Origin: Lutraria lutraria
Taxonomy: Eukaryota; Mollusca; Bivalvia; Venerida; Mactridae
Assembly: GCA_964023205.1 (NCBI GenBank)
Contig: OZ026844.1
Location: forward strand, 11,208,790-11,272,789
Direction: 5' to 3'
DNA length: 64,000 bases
Position numbers and translations under genes: made by a program. Each line of letters opens with the position of its first letter. Position 1 is the first letter of the stretch. The notes beneath the pieces are model-generated. The model worked only from the letters and a program-made list of their open reading frames with translations, was not told the DNA's origin and searched no databases. Positions 25,414-36,400 of the stretch are shown one piece after another.

Positions 25414-28400
25414 GAGTGAGTGAGTGAGTGAGTTAGTTAGTTAGTTAGTGTGTCCGTCCGGATCCTTGTCCGGGCTGTATCTCCCTTATGCATTGACACT
25501 TTTTAAAATAACTTGGCATAATTGTTAAACACCATGAGACGGTGTGCAGTGCGCAAAATCCAGGTCTCTAGCTCAAAGGTCAAGGTCACACATAGAGGTC
25601 AAACGTCAAAAATGAGCATTATAGCAAGGACTTATATACATACATGGATTCGCAACTGCTAAAAATAGATCAAACGATATCGTTCGGCGATCCCACAATG
25701 CATCTCTATATACTCGGCAATGTCCAACAGCTGTATTTGGGTGTTTATGAATTTGATTATACTAATAAAACTCTGGCAATTGGGCACGGGAAATTGGTAA
25801 AGGATGCAACAAATTCCTTAAAGATATTGAGATACATTTATAATCCACAAAGTCTAAGTATAAGCATCGAAAAAGGCATCAGTCGAACATTTTAAATTCC
25901 AAGATGGCGGACATCTATTATAATCCTTTCGTCTCCGAGATTAAACATTCGGAATACCACGGATATTTTCGCTGTTATTATCATTCGGATATCACGGATT
26001 TTTTCGTATTTTCGCTTTTGTAAACAATAGCTTGTATTCCCGTTGATTCACGTCTTATTATCGCGGGATTTGATTACTTTAAACTGTTAATACGGAAGTT
26101 GCGAATCCATGTATGTATATAAGTCCTTGATTATAGACCTTGTCCGGGCTGTATCTCCCTTATTCATAGAAACTTTTTAAGATAACTTGGCATTATTGTT
26201 AAACACCATGAGACGGTGTGCAGTGCGCAAAATCCAGATCTCTAGCTCAAAGGTCAAGGTCACACTTAGAGGTCAAACATAAAAAATGAGCATTATAGAC
26301 CTTGTCCAGGCTGTATCTCCCTTATGCATAGAAACTTTTTAAGATAACTTGGCATAATTGTTAAACACCATGGGGCGGTGTGCAGTGCGCAAGATCCAGG
26401 TCTCTAGCTCAAAGGTCAAGGTCACACTTAGAGGTCAAACGTCAAAAATGAGCATTATACACCTTGTCCGGGCTGTATCTCCCTTATGCATTGAAACTTT
26501 TTAAGATAACTTGGCATAATTGTAAAACACCATGACGCGGTGTGCAGTGCGTAAGATCAAGGTCTCTAGCTCAAAGGTCAAGGTCACACTTAGAGGTCAA
26601 ACATAAAAAATAATCATTATACACCTTGTCAGGGCTGTGTCTCCCTTATGCATTGAATTATTTAAAAATGACTTGCCATAATACAATGCGACCATGTGTC
26701 TTGGGCAACACCCAGATTTTTATAGGTCTAAGGTCAAGATTACACATTCGGTCAAATATATTTTCCTTGTCTGGGCTGTAACTTCTGTTTGCATTCAAGG
26801 ATTTTTAAATAAATTGGTATAAAAGTTTACTTCAATGAAATGATGTGTCATGAATATCACCCATACTTGTAGTTCAAAGGTCAAGATCACAAGCTGGCTA
26901 AACAGGGGCTCGACATGTTGCCCTTGGGCTTCTAGTGATATTAAAGTGTTCTTTTACTTAAGAATTATTATTCCTATATTTTATGACAGACTTTGTTAAT
27001 GATCTGGATAATAATCAAAAGTGAATATTATTATGTTTGAATACCTTACAGTATATTGTTATACCAAGGGAGAAAACTCCATTAGCTAGAAGTATGGAAC
27101 GTCATATTTCACTGTCTAGTAGTGAGGAGGATGAAGAAGAAAGTTCAGAGTTCAGACAAACATTTTCACTTCCTGTTACAGAATGTCCTCAGAGAGGTGA
27201 GTCATTTGTAAATATTAAACCAGGTACGTAAATTAACAGTTATATACGTACCTGATTAAACTAAACAAAAGTAAAGTCAAATGGATGATAATTGTAATTT
27301 TTGTCTAGGAACCAAAAATGTCAATCTGCTACTGTGGTAAAAACTCTTGTCTAGTTACTTATAAGGTAATATAATTAAAGATAACACAAATAATTATATG
27401 CACAGTTTTAGTCTTTAGTATGATTATTTTCACTAATATTAGTAACAATATCCAACAAACCATTGACCAAGATCTAGCCATCATTTAAGCACAATATGCT
27501 TCACTCATCACAACTACAGTAAACCCCTAATTATTCGAATTCTTTGGGTCCGAAAAATAATTCAGATAAGCCATGGTTTTGAATAATCCATTTCAGCATT
27601 ATACACTGGTTAGAAAATGATAAATTGCATTACAAGAGAGTTAACTCTTATACGCAATGATCTACCTGCAATGATATAACATTCCAGAGTAGATTTAACT
27701 TTGATTTATCTAATACTGCAATTTTGGAATTCTTTATACTATTTGTTCATACTGAACCATTGTTCCTGGGAAGAACCAGTACTAGACTCCCATCTTCTGT
27801 AAGCACCTGCCTACTTTCTCACATAAAGAGACATGATAAGTAACTAGGCTTGAACCTACAATCCTCTATCAGTGATTGGTTACAGTGATTTGAAGTCAGC
27901 GACCTTAACTACTTGACCACGGAAGTGGGTTCTTCATACTAGTATTGAGGTTTGATTATATGACTTATAGAATATGTTTTACTTGATGTTTAGGTTGGCT
28001 TCGTGGTAAGAGAAGTGTGTTACTGGGGAAAGATAGATCCTTGTTTACATTGTTGTCAAAGAAGAGAGGAAAACTGTTCTTAACCAAAAGGTAAAATTTA
28101 TATTCATTCCTTGGTCGTATTGCTCTACTTACCAATGTTTAACAATCAGTTAGTTTTATTAAATCAGCTTTTCTTTCAACATTTACATGTGTTGCATTGT
28201 TGTACATATATAATATATTAACATGGCTTTATTTTAAATTCTGTTAGGATTTCAACAGTAGACTTAATGATTTATGTACTTCCCTTGTGATCAATTTGGA
28301 ATAGATTTTGTCCTTTTAAGTAATTCTTACAGTGGGAAGTGCTTGTGTTCAAGTTCATGTCATCTTTACATCTTCAAATGCTTGAGTAATGATAGCATTT

Positions 28401-29848
28401 TTCTTGCTTTAGATTGTGAAATCTTATCTCTTGTTTTCAATTGTCACTCATCAATTTGTTTTATATGCTTATTATACATGTCATGAATAAATGTGTCTTT
28501 CTTCCTTACAGTTTTCTGTGTTTTGAAAGAGAGAGTTATCCATCCCCTAAAAACATTGTTATACCTCTACAAGATATTGTCTCTATAGACAAGGTATGGT
28601 TTAATGGTTTATTTTCTTCTTATTGTTGCTCCTATCAATTGTTGTTGTTCATTTTACTTTCTGAACAACCCTCAATACTTAATATTTTCTTTCAAATCAC
28701 CCACCAAAAGAATCATATTTTGTTTGGCTTTTTAAAAACTTTCTGTTTTCAACAACCTCCTGAATAAAGTTTGTTGAGTTATTTTCTGATTACCCCTCAA
28801 TATATTCTGTCTACTCTCAAGTGTAAAGTTATTTTCTGATCACCCCTCAATATATTCTGTCTACTCTCAAGTGTAAAGTTACTTTCTGATCAACCCTCAA
28901 TGCATTATGTTTACTCTCAAGTCACCAATCACACTTAAGAACACGTATTTCTGTGCTTCTTTTTTTAGGTGAAGATAAATCAAAGAATGCCAGGAAAAGG
29001 GATGACTATTCAGATATTTATACAAAGTGATGGCAAAGAGAACGTATGAACTTTATTTTACTCAATGCTTAAGAAATGCATTATATATGGTTCTGTCTAA
29101 ATTGCTATAAAGTATTCGATTTTAAACTAATATATCTACAGTTAGCATCATGTTTTAGATGTTGTTTTGTTCTAATGCCAATATCTTTCTCAATTTGACA
29201 TTTTATGCCTTTGGTATTTTGTACGGATTCATGCACCTATGTTATTGTATCTCACATGCAGAGACAAGCGTCACTAAATCATGCTAATGGTTTAAGTGTC
29301 TGGTCAAATCCTTTCCTAAATATACATATGGCATGTATGGAGAAGACTTGAATCTACTTTACTAGTATTATATACTACAGATCATTTCTGATAATATTAT
29401 AAGAAGTTTCTATTTAAAGAGTTACTTCCCTTACCTGTTCCTTACTTGAACTGGATCCTATTCCATGCTGCAGTACACAAAAGGGCTTTGTACAGACAGG
29501 GTAATCGGGAACCAGTTTATTTCCTACTAGGGTTGAAGGGAGGATACTATGTTTGCTCAACACGCATTGTGTTCTTATCTTCATTTAGTGGCAGGGTATA
29601 ATACCTTTGGTACACTGAACTTGTATTGTAGTCTGACCTTTGCATTGTAGGTACTTCTATTTAGTGGTGTGATCGGAAGAGATGAGATAATTAGAGATGT
29701 ACTACAGTCTGTTGAAGCTATCAGAAGGGAGAGACCATCAAGAGGCGGGGCTGAGGCTGTCAGTAGGCGTGTCTCCAATGAGAGTACGTCGTCAAGGATA
29801 CAAAACTTTACATTTGGAGCTTACTACGAAGATTCTGACTCTGACTAG
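14314..29848 (+). CDS. GRAMD4: GRAM domain-containing protein 4 (complete, 18 coding exons, 630 aa)
   Basis: Coding exons: 14342-14428, 16758-16974, 18081-18189, 18498-18577, 18843-19011, 19989-20014, 20497-20588, 21166-21257, 21544-21592, 22122-22190, 22478-22521, 23228-23334, 24519-24673, 27052-27196, 27994-28090, 28512-28593, 28969-29043, 29651-29848. All borders are GT-AG, and the phases sum to an open 1893-nt frame. The protein has a basic start (MSFSNIRERLHKRRHR), a coiled coil at about 78-135, conserved RFWERTVEFLYDIVEDF, and hydrophobic blocks at about 251-288 and 357-395. KYPKIKKRYDSNYRMWQTLP is conserved, then comes an acidic Ser/Glu tract and a GRAM domain at about 479-590. Human GRAMD4 is 578 aa with the same order. 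The mammalian protein is reported at mitochondria/ER and promotes apoptosis downstream of E2F1; that role is not tested here. The acidic SDSD C-terminus follows an Arg/Ser-rich stretch. The start is the ATG at 14342, the first not closed by an early stop. Confidence 0.95.
14451..14707. mobile_element. TA-flanked MITE, family A (CAGTCAAACC termini), full-length
   Basis: Ends are CAGTCAAACCTGTG and CACAGGTTTGACTG, exact inverted repeats of at least 14 bp, flanked by TA on both sides. CAGT termini plus TA duplication fit non-autonomous Tc1/mariner-type elements. The interior carries repeated GGCCAC and CTTTATTCA motifs. Located in GRAMD4 intron 1. Confidence 0.85.
14767..16033 (+). mobile_element. 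Pearl-like (Helentron-associated type) element with ~164-bp tandem core
   Basis: It starts with a hairpin (14768-14800: GCTCACC...GGTGAGC enclosing GAGCAC...GTGCTC). It then has six tandem units marked by CCTAGAGCT at 15020, 15184, 15347, 15502, 15666 and 15830, a spacing of about 164 bp with one shorter unit. It ends with a GGGCCATCATGGCCC hairpin followed by TCTTGTTTTA. A hairpin-bounded array of ~160-bp units is the layout known for bivalve pearl elements, which are non-autonomous relatives of Helitrons/Helentrons. Located in GRAMD4 intron 1. Confidence 0.7.
16034..16757. repeat. Rest of GRAMD4 intron 1, with degenerate minisatellite at 16500-16710
   Basis: Repeats of TTTGTCTGTAATTCTCTAAC and GTAGTGGTC, spaced about 40-55 bp, run four to five times just before exon 2. 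A decayed family-A MITE end (CAGTCAAAACTGATTTAACA) is at about 16380. Confidence 0.6.
17095..17245 (-). mobile_element. tRNA-derived SINE, antisense in GRAMD4 intron 2
   Basis: On the minus strand the head has an A-box-like TGGCCCGGTGGTTAGTG and a B-box-like GGTTTGATTTCC at tRNA spacing, followed by a body. This is typical of a pol III SINE rather than a functional tRNA, since the acceptor stem is not closed. Confidence 0.6.
17750..17925. mobile_element. TA-flanked MITE, family B (CAGTACAACCTCT termini)
   Basis: Ends are CAGTACAACCTCT and AGAGGTTATACTG with TA on both sides. The interior repeats GAGGTTGTTGCTCTACAG. Same family as 20738-20905 and 47761-47942. Located in GRAMD4 intron 2. Confidence 0.8.
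18205..18432. repeat. Interspersed repeat, reverse orientation copy of 1320-1545
   Basis: Begins AGTTTGTGGAGCGAACTTCT and ends ACCTCTGTGGCAGCTCTAGT. Alignable with the reverse complement of the copy in SEPHS2. Located in GRAMD4 intron 3. Confidence 0.7.
18740..18786. mobile_element. MITE family B end fragment
   Basis: GGAGGTTGTTGCTCAAGAGA followed by GGAGATGTTGTACTTTA matches the right end of family B. It lies about 57 bp upstream of GRAMD4 exon 5. Confidence 0.6.
19028..19186. mobile_element. MITE family A, full-length diverged copy
   Basis: Ends CAATCAAACCTGT and ACGGGTTTGATTG are inverted and share the same transition in both ends, flanked by TA. The interior matches the copy at 14451. 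It starts 16 bp after GRAMD4 exon 5. Confidence 0.8.
19989..20014 (+). CDS. GRAMD4: 26-nt micro-exon of GRAMD4 (exon 6)
   Basis: TTCCAG precedes and GTAAGT follows this 26-nt exon. It encodes RLKENIRRF with split codons on both sides and aligns with the conserved RRLTENMRRLK stretch of GRAMD4. Without it the frame between exons 5 and 7 is lost. Confidence 0.85.
20138..20302. mobile_element. MITE family A, decayed copy
   Basis: AAAGTCAAACCAGATCAAAG at the left and GGTGGCCTTTATATAGAGGT near the right. Termini are damaged. Located in GRAMD4 intron 6. Confidence 0.65.
20738..20905. mobile_element. MITE family B, full-length copy
   Basis: Starts CAATGCAACCTCT and ends AGAGGTTGTACTG, flanked by TA. 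Two internal GGAGGTTGTTGCTC blocks are present. Located in GRAMD4 intron 7. Confidence 0.75.
21921..22112. repeat. 38-bp minisatellite abutting the GRAMD4 exon 10 acceptor
   Basis: About five units of 38 bp containing TTGATATTTACATGTATTTG and GTGTATTATATACA. The last unit ends within about 10 nt of the splice acceptor at 22119-22121. Confidence 0.85.
22302..22376. mobile_element. MITE family A fragment
   Basis: TCAAACCTGTGTATGAAGGC and GCCGGTGGCCTT match family A. Truncated. Located in GRAMD4 intron 10. Confidence 0.55.
22792..22950. repeat. 55-bp tandem repeat, three copies
   Basis: ATATCCAGTCTGAAGTAATT recurs at 22801, 22856 and 22911, an exact 55-bp spacing. Located in GRAMD4 intron 11. 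Confidence 0.85.
23527..23953 (+). mobile_element. Pearl-like hairpin-ended repeat
   Basis: The head hairpin TATGCCCTCGT...ATCGGGGGCATA encloses ATCGATAGAT. A TCTG-rich tract follows, then AAGGTCAAGGTCAC blocks and a GGGGGCATTGTGTTTTTGAA end followed by TCTTGTTC. Copies at 41541-41757 and, inverted, 53613-53809. Located in GRAMD4 intron 12. Confidence 0.65.
24096..24193. repeat. 98-bp hairpin MITE-like element
   Basis: The left arm from ACAATATGTCGAGGGCTCAG and the right arm ending CCCTCGATGTGTACATTGT pair over about 38 nt with a few mismatches. The loop is about 18 nt. Located in GRAMD4 intron 12. Confidence 0.75.
25082..25287. mobile_element. TA-flanked MITE, family C (CTGTGGAATCATTAATTTTC)
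   Basis: Begins CTGTGGAATCATTAATTTTC and ends GAAAATACAG with TA on each side. It is the reverse-orientation match of 59649-59856, sharing CCCACAAATT and GCAGAGATAAAGCATTTT blocks. Located in GRAMD4 intron 13. Confidence 0.75.
25302..26935 (+). mobile_element. Pearl-like element: tetranucleotide microsatellite plus 162-bp tandem core, interrupted by a nested transposon
   Basis: Starts TCGAGCCCGCC. A TTAG/GTGA microsatellite occupies about 25363-25456. Core units are marked by CCTTGTC at 25464, 26138, 26300, 26462, 26624 and 26765. Spacing is exactly 162 bp except the last, once the 512-bp insertion (element plus duplication) is removed. It ends with GCCCTTGGGC, a short hairpin, then TTCTAG before T, which fits a Helitron CTRR end. 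The order microsatellite, ~160-bp tandem core, hairpin end is the pearl layout. Located in GRAMD4 intron 13. Confidence 0.72.
25625..26129. mobile_element. 505-bp DNA transposon nested in the tandem core, with 33-bp perfect TIRs and 7-bp target duplication
   Basis: The left end CAAGGACTTATATACATACA continues to GCAACT and is matched for 33 bp without error by the inverted right end finishing AAGTCCTTG. ATTATAG is present on both sides (25618-25624 and 26130-26136). Neighbouring core units show the uninterrupted site GCATTATAGACC, so the empty site is visible in the same array. An 83-codon frame (25644-25895) starts inside the left TIR; I do not recognise it, and it is too short for a transposase. 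Confidence 0.9.
27755..27935 (-). mobile_element. tRNA-derived SINE, antisense in GRAMD4 intron 14
   Basis: GGGAAGAACCAGTACTAGAC, CTTTCTCACATAAAGAGACA and GATTTGAAGTCAGCG blocks match the copies at 37007-37235 and, inverted, 38287-38462. Confidence 0.65.
28769..28925. repeat. 50-bp tandem repeat, three copies
   Basis: ATTTTCTGAT starts at 28781 and 28831, with ACTTTCTGAT at 28880. Each is followed by ACCCCTCAATATATTCTGTC or a near copy. Located in GRAMD4 intron 16. Confidence 0.8.
29447..29519. mobile_element. Small MITE, family D (AACTGGTTCC-type termini)
   Basis: GAACTGGATCCTATTCCATG...GGGAACCAGTTTA is inverted relative to the copy at 50861-50932; both have a central GCTGCAGTACA or GCACTGCAGCA. 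Located in GRAMD4 intron 17. Confidence 0.6.
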
Positions 29849-32800
29849 GATCCTCAAACTAACGTGATAAAGTTGATTGTGTTATATTTGTACTGTTTTA
29901 TGACATTACTTATTTAGACTTTTTACAATGCTAGAAGGGTAATGCTGTTTTGGATCCTTAAATCTTGTTAAATTCTCAATTTGTTACCCTAATTTTATAT
30001 TTTGAGGTATAATTCTGTTTAAAATGTTAAGTTCTATCAAGTTTTCGAACCAATATATTTTTGTAAATATGCAAAGTTGCCAGTTATTTCTCTCGTGCCA
30101 TGATGTTTGGAGAAAGCACTGCTTATTCATGAGTAATAATATGGTTGTATTAATGGTTTTGATACTTTAATTCATTATTTTTCTTCTTAACTATTTTGTT
30201 ACAATTTCAGCTGTTTTTAGTGGCATATCTAACGAAATACTCAGTTTTTTTCACTTTTCAATGCCTAATGAATGTGATAAATTTAGTACACATACTTTGT
30301 ACGTATTAATCTTACAAAGCCTTACTTATTGTTAGAACTCATTGCATTCCATCCATTGTAACATTATCATTTACATTGCTTGTAATATATTGTGTAGATC
30401 ACATTAGATGCTCTTAGTTCCATTTCATGCATTTATGATGAATGTTTATTCCATCTTAAAGTCCCATAAGCTTATAAATGTATTGGTCCTAATAGTTTCT
30501 GTTTGTTCTATAACAGAGGAATCTGATGTGTTTTCCTCCCATGCCTACTTTATAGCAAGATAAAATGTTTCCGAAACTACTATCGTATTTTTTTCAATAT
30601 CATTGAAATAAATACTATTTATAGAACACCTGAGTTTTCCAGCAGTCATGCTATGCACACATAGTAAAGTGATGTCACACACTCTACATATTTCAAGTTT
30701 ACAAAAGCAAAAATCATGGTGAAATGAGTGTTTTCAGACTTGTTTCGTCGGTAATAATTATCTTGGGATAATATTAGCAATTAAATGTTTTTGCATATAT
30801 TTTTCTACAGCAAAAAGCTAATGGGGCTTTAAGTATCTAAACATTGACAGGTGCCCAACCAATATTATTCTGTACAGTATGTATATTTATGTATGGTATA
30901 GAAAAGAATTGATCCATCACTTGTGTATACATCAATCATGCATCTTATTATGACCCCTTTCCAAGAAAAGGGAAGAAAATTGCTTTGCACATGTCAGTCA
31001 GTCAGAAGGTCGGTCTGTCCGTCCATAACCAAACCTTGTCTGACCAATAACTAGAGAACGATTTGGCATAAGCTCTTCGGATTTGGTTAGATGTTTGGTC
31101 ATCACATGTAGATGACCCCTATCAATTTATGAGGTCAGTATGTCATAGGTCACAGGGGGCATCCGTGTTTCACAAACATTTCTTGTTTAGTCTGATCTTG
31201 TCTTAGTTGTAACTCTGGTTAATTATCAGACAGGAAAGGTAGTAGGCATCATGTAGTGGTGTTGCTCTGAAGTTAATACAGTGACCATATAATATACAAT
31301 GTACTGAATAAAACTTGTAAACCCCTACCGCTTATATTGATATACATGTTATTTTCTTTCCAATTTTATCCCCGTTTCACTTGGGTACAGTGGGACAAAT
31401 ATCTAATTCACCAGTTTAGAGATTTCGAAATCTGTGTGTAATTATTTAGTTAATTTATCAACAGTCTTTTGTGCATGTGCTGAAAAATTTCATTTTATAA
31501 AGTGGGGGTGGTGGGTATAAACGTTTTGTTCAGTGTACATGTATATTAATTCTTGTGTAATCATATTCTTCTGTGATAGATATGAATTATATCAACTATT
31601 GTTTTTATTGTTTTAATATTTTGTATTATATTGATAAATGTGTTCTGTTAATGTATTCAATCAAGTTTTTTATCTGTTGACCAACATTGAAAGTTAAATT
31701 ACTATACATGTGTGAAAGTTCAATTTGTATAGCTGTTAATTCTAATTCCCTTGTAGTATTCAGAGATAAGAACTCACAGTTTACATTCTGATTCTTAGTG
31801 CTTTGAGATTGTGGTAATGTTTCACTTAAATTTTTCTAATTTTGTCTGTTTTTGAAATAGATATCAAACTTAAGTTGTTAACTAACGTTGTTATCCTATA
31901 GCCGAGTTTTCTTTACAAATATGTTACTACAATACATGTAATTTCCAAATTATTTTTGGATTTTTACTTACTGACAATTACATGTGTCTGTATATAACAT
32001 TTGTTTTTTGGTCGTCTGTTTTCGAAGAAAAAAATGAGACATTGTTATCTCTGAGGCATCTGCGCCATGCAAAAACTTTAATGTAGCTCATAACTCAGAA
32101 ACTATAAGAGGTAGTGACTAGAAACTTCATAGGTGGATAGATCTCACTGTGGCAGTGAACAGATGAGCATTTCACAGCTTGTGACACTCTTGTTGTGTTC
32201 TGTTTTGTTGAAATATTATGTATCATATATGACGAGAAATATAATACTTAGATTTTGTACTTGATGCAAGCTGAATCATATGAGTCAATTTTGTAGGTTT
32301 TTTTTTGTTACAATCAGTGAGATTTATAATCTTGTTGATGGTTTATATGCATTCCATTTATTATTATATACATTGTATATCTTAAAAGTAAGATTTTACT
32401 GCTGCTGATTTGTGGAGTTTAGGGGCCACACTTGACCATACTGCTACAGGTGTCCGGTTCAAACAGAACAGGACAGAACCAATAAAACTATGATGTGATA
32501 AAATGTTGTATTATTGATGTACAGTTTCTATGACTTATTTATTGTTTTATGTAAATATTTGTTTATATTTTATAGGTATATTTTAGCATTTTTTTTATAT
32601 CATTTATAGTTCATAAACTTATTGTTTTACTTTCGCTCTTTGAAGATACATTTGTTTATTTTGATTTATGTACTGTTTAGGAAGAATGAGAACTTTGTTG
32701 ACTTTTTTAGATATTTATATTTTATTCCTTTTTTGTCAGCAAATGTAGTTGCCTAAAAGTTAAAATTTCTTTCTGATTTGCTATTGCAGAAGAAATGCTA

Positions 32801-33480
32801 TGTGAATTGAGACTGCATTTTGTAATGCTGCAATTTTACCACTTTGATCATTTAACATTAATACAATTGTATTTTGCTTTTCAAGCCTTTATAGAATTAT
32901 TTTTAGTTTGGTAGTCATTCTTATGAAATTTCTTTTATACAAATATACTATCAATGTTACCTACATTTATCAAAGTTAGACAATCAAAGATATTCTCAGC
33001 TTTATACTAGAGTTATTTACCTTTAATCACACAAAATAAATGATTATGTATTTTCAATTCAATGTATATTACATTTTATTATATTACAGTGTGCCTTTAT
33101 ATAGTATATTTGCTTCAATCATTTAATGTCAGCTGATGACGTATTTTAGGTGATTTTTCAACCTTTATATAATCTGCAGTCTTCTTAGAATTTATTATGC
33201 ATCAGTGCTAATGTGTGTACATATTTTCCATGAATTTCTACATAGATAGCTGTTTTGTGATAAGCCTATTTTATAACATATATCAATATACATAATATTA
33301 TACAGGTTAATTACAACTACTATGCTTGCTTATATAAATGTATACAGATATGCTTTAACATGCGTTCATTTATATGACACATGAAGTGATGATGTTTCAT
33401 TCTTCACTTTTGATGATAGATTTTACATCCACTAGTATTGTATGTATAGAATTCTATTTTGAATAAATAAAACTTTACTG
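29849..33480 (+). other. GRAMD4 3' UTR (probable) with several AATAAA signals
   Basis: AT-rich, with no gene on either strand. AATAAA-type signals occur near 30608, 31308 and 32470. The last and strongest pair (GAATAAATAAAACTTTACTG, 33461-33480) is the likely distal polyadenylation site. A pearl-like repeat sits at 30949-31189. UTR length is inferred, not shown. Confidence 0.45.
30949..31189 (+). mobile_element. Pearl-like short repeat in the GRAMD4 3' UTR
   Basis: A TCAGTCAGTCAG / GTCTGTCCGTCC tract is followed by a body ending GGGGGCATCCGTGTTTCACA and TTCTTGTTT. It shares the end structure of 23527-23953 but has no tandem core. Confidence 0.5.
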
Positions 33481-36400
33481 ATATATATCATTATTAAATG
33501 TTCCTTATTTATTTTGATGTTATATACAATACATTGTATTTGAAGATACACACCTGTCTTACAATTCTAGGGAAATTTTACAGTAAATGAATTGAAATGT
33601 TCTCCAATAACATGATTCGCATAATAAACTTTGAAAGCTTGTTTATTAATTAAAAACATATTAGTTCTACTTGAAGGTGTCCAGCTAGCTTATCTATGCC
33701 TGTCGTCCTCTCCACTGTTAAAGCTAGGTAGGCCACCCTATGACACAGACTTTTGGTATAATGTTTAACACCAGTGAAAAATGATATTTTACCATGACAG
33801 TAACAATGAAAATTTGGTATTTGTTTAATACTAGCATATATGTATGTGTAATTGTACATTCTACTGACTTTGTATTAGATAAAGAACTTTTAGTTACTTT
33901 AAAGGCCCATTAGCTTTTTGAATTTAGTAATAGAGAACAATAGATAAAATGATTGTAAAATATAAGAAATATATTTTATTTGCTCTTAAACAATATTTAC
34001 ATAATGCCTTCCTTTAGCTACATCTTGTAAAAATGTTGTTACTGTAGATGCTTTTTCTTATTTTTTGCAATATTATTAAAAAAATACATGTACTATGTTA
34101 CATTTATGTCCTTTGCGATTAAAAAAGAAAATTTCAGAATGTTTTGATTGCAAATAAGTCAGTTTCACTTTTAGGTAAAATAAGACCAACTTTACGACAT
34201 ATGATTACATAAAACATAAATGTCAAGGACTGGTGTATCCAAACACAAAATAAAGTAATAAATGTATTCACTCACATGATCATATTTGAATTGCAGATTA
34301 CAGGTGCATAAAATTTCAACTTACTGCATAAATGACTGATATTTACAATTTGTTTAAGTTTGTTAAATATAATCACAGGTGAGGTAATGTTTACCAAGGA
34401 AAATGATGTTGATGAACATATCTAAGTATCTATTTATTCATGCAGGTACATGTAAGTGTGAGTGTGTAATATATGATACACTGTAATTTATTTTATGATT
34501 AACTTGAATCAATGACCCATTACAATGTGAAATTTGAGAAATTCACAAACCTGAATTATAGAAATAAATCGAAATGTCAACTCTAAGGTATATATATAAA
34601 ATTAAAAATATGAAAGTGAGGAAAGAATTGGTAATGTTTCTTTTAATCATATATATATTTGTATATATGAAAAAATAAAATTGAATCGGATCACCTTTTA
34701 AAATTGTTGTTTATTTAATGCTTAAATAATTCACACATGTTTCACCTGGTGACTCATTAGTGCATTGACAAAATATATATGCGTTATTTAAGTATTAAAC
34801 ACCAATAGTCAAAGGTATTCTAATTTAATTGTATTTTTTCATGTACTAGTATATACTGTACCTCTCTTGAGCAACAACATCCTTCAACAACAGCATGATT
34901 TTTTCACGAAGTTGTCTAAACTCACTCTTGACCTATATTTCTTGGTATGACATATAAAACATTCAGAAGTAATTCCTTATTTGATTGGATGATTCAGAGG
35001 AAACCCTTCCTTCCATTGGATGAAATCTACAAGTGTAGAAAAATCAAGACCACACCAACTTATAGTGAGTCTGGAACTTTTTTACTGCTTGTGTAAAACT
35101 TATAAAGTAAAAATGTACGACAATGTAGTCTTATGCGCTCGAAATAAAGATATATACTGTTCTTGACAAACATTTTACATTTATTGGAATTAATAATTGT
35201 ACAGTAGATATGACTATACATGTAATTCATTTAGCTGACATAACATTAACATTTTAAAGCGTGACCTAATTGGACTGCTAGAGATGAGTTGTTTTCACAT
35301 GGTACTTATAACAGCAATTTAGGAATTTTATAAAAAATAAAATTTGGGTTTCAACAGTGTGAATAACATTGACGAAACTTTGCGACTGTCTTTTTTAATT
35401 CTTCTATCCATTGCACAGTTTATTTACAAATGCATTTATTAAACCTCTATTGAGCAACAACCACTCAGCAACAATAGGGTGTTGTGTTGTTTATGTGATG
35501 TTGAATTATTATATAAATTTACTTTTTAAGCATTATAGATGTCTGCTGATCCAGGTTGTTCAAGAAAGTGGATATATGCATTATTCATTTGCATATTTAA
35601 GGATGTTTGTTGTCTTGCATAAGTTTTTGGTGCATCTCAGATATGAGGTCAGCTACTGAACCTGAAGATTGTAAGTTTGAAACTCAAAAATGATTTTTAA
35701 AAAATATCTCTAAAGACTAGGCTACAGGACAGTGTAATTATGGTCAGTTTCATCAACAGTAAATCAAAATAAGCAAATTGGTGTCTATTGAAGCTGTTAT
35801 GCACCAATAACAACATGGTAAAAAAACAACAGTAATCTGAAACAATATTTCAACTGTCACCAGTAAGTCTGTCTGACACTATAGTCAAACCTGTGGAGAA
35901 AGGTCATCTTTGGGAAAGACACAATGTGGCTTTTACTGACAGGTTTTGATAATGAGTTTTTAAAAAATGACTTTTATTCACACCGGGGTGACCTTTATTT
36001 TGAAATTGCTGTATGTTTGAGTGTACATGCTTCTTGTGACGTCAGAAATGTACAAGTTGTGAAACAAAATGTGTATTAAGCATTCAATATATGACGAAAT
36101 ATCTTAATGTCCAATGATGATGATTAATTGTAATAAATTTATGTTATACAGAAAAATGTCTCATTACATCAACTTAAAAGTGTAACTATATACACATCTA
36201 TACATTTATATAAATCATTATTAATTATGTTATGGTACTTGTGTAATTCCGAGGTACAAAAAAAAATTGCCAGAACACTGGTACAATATTCCCCATAACT
36301 CTACAATATATCTCTAGCTTTTATCAAAACTGTACACACGCAAACAACAAGTGGTACTATTTTTGTTCTGTTTTTGGGGCCGAGGGACACTTGTTTCAAC

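Noticed and set aside
25644..25895. 83-codon frame inside the 505-bp nested transposon as a transposase
   Set aside because: Too short, no catalytic motif; kept only as a note on the element.
14767..26935. CRISPR-like regularly spaced repeats
   Set aside because: Units of 162-164 bp without unique spacers in a eukaryotic intron; these are tandem-core transposable elements.
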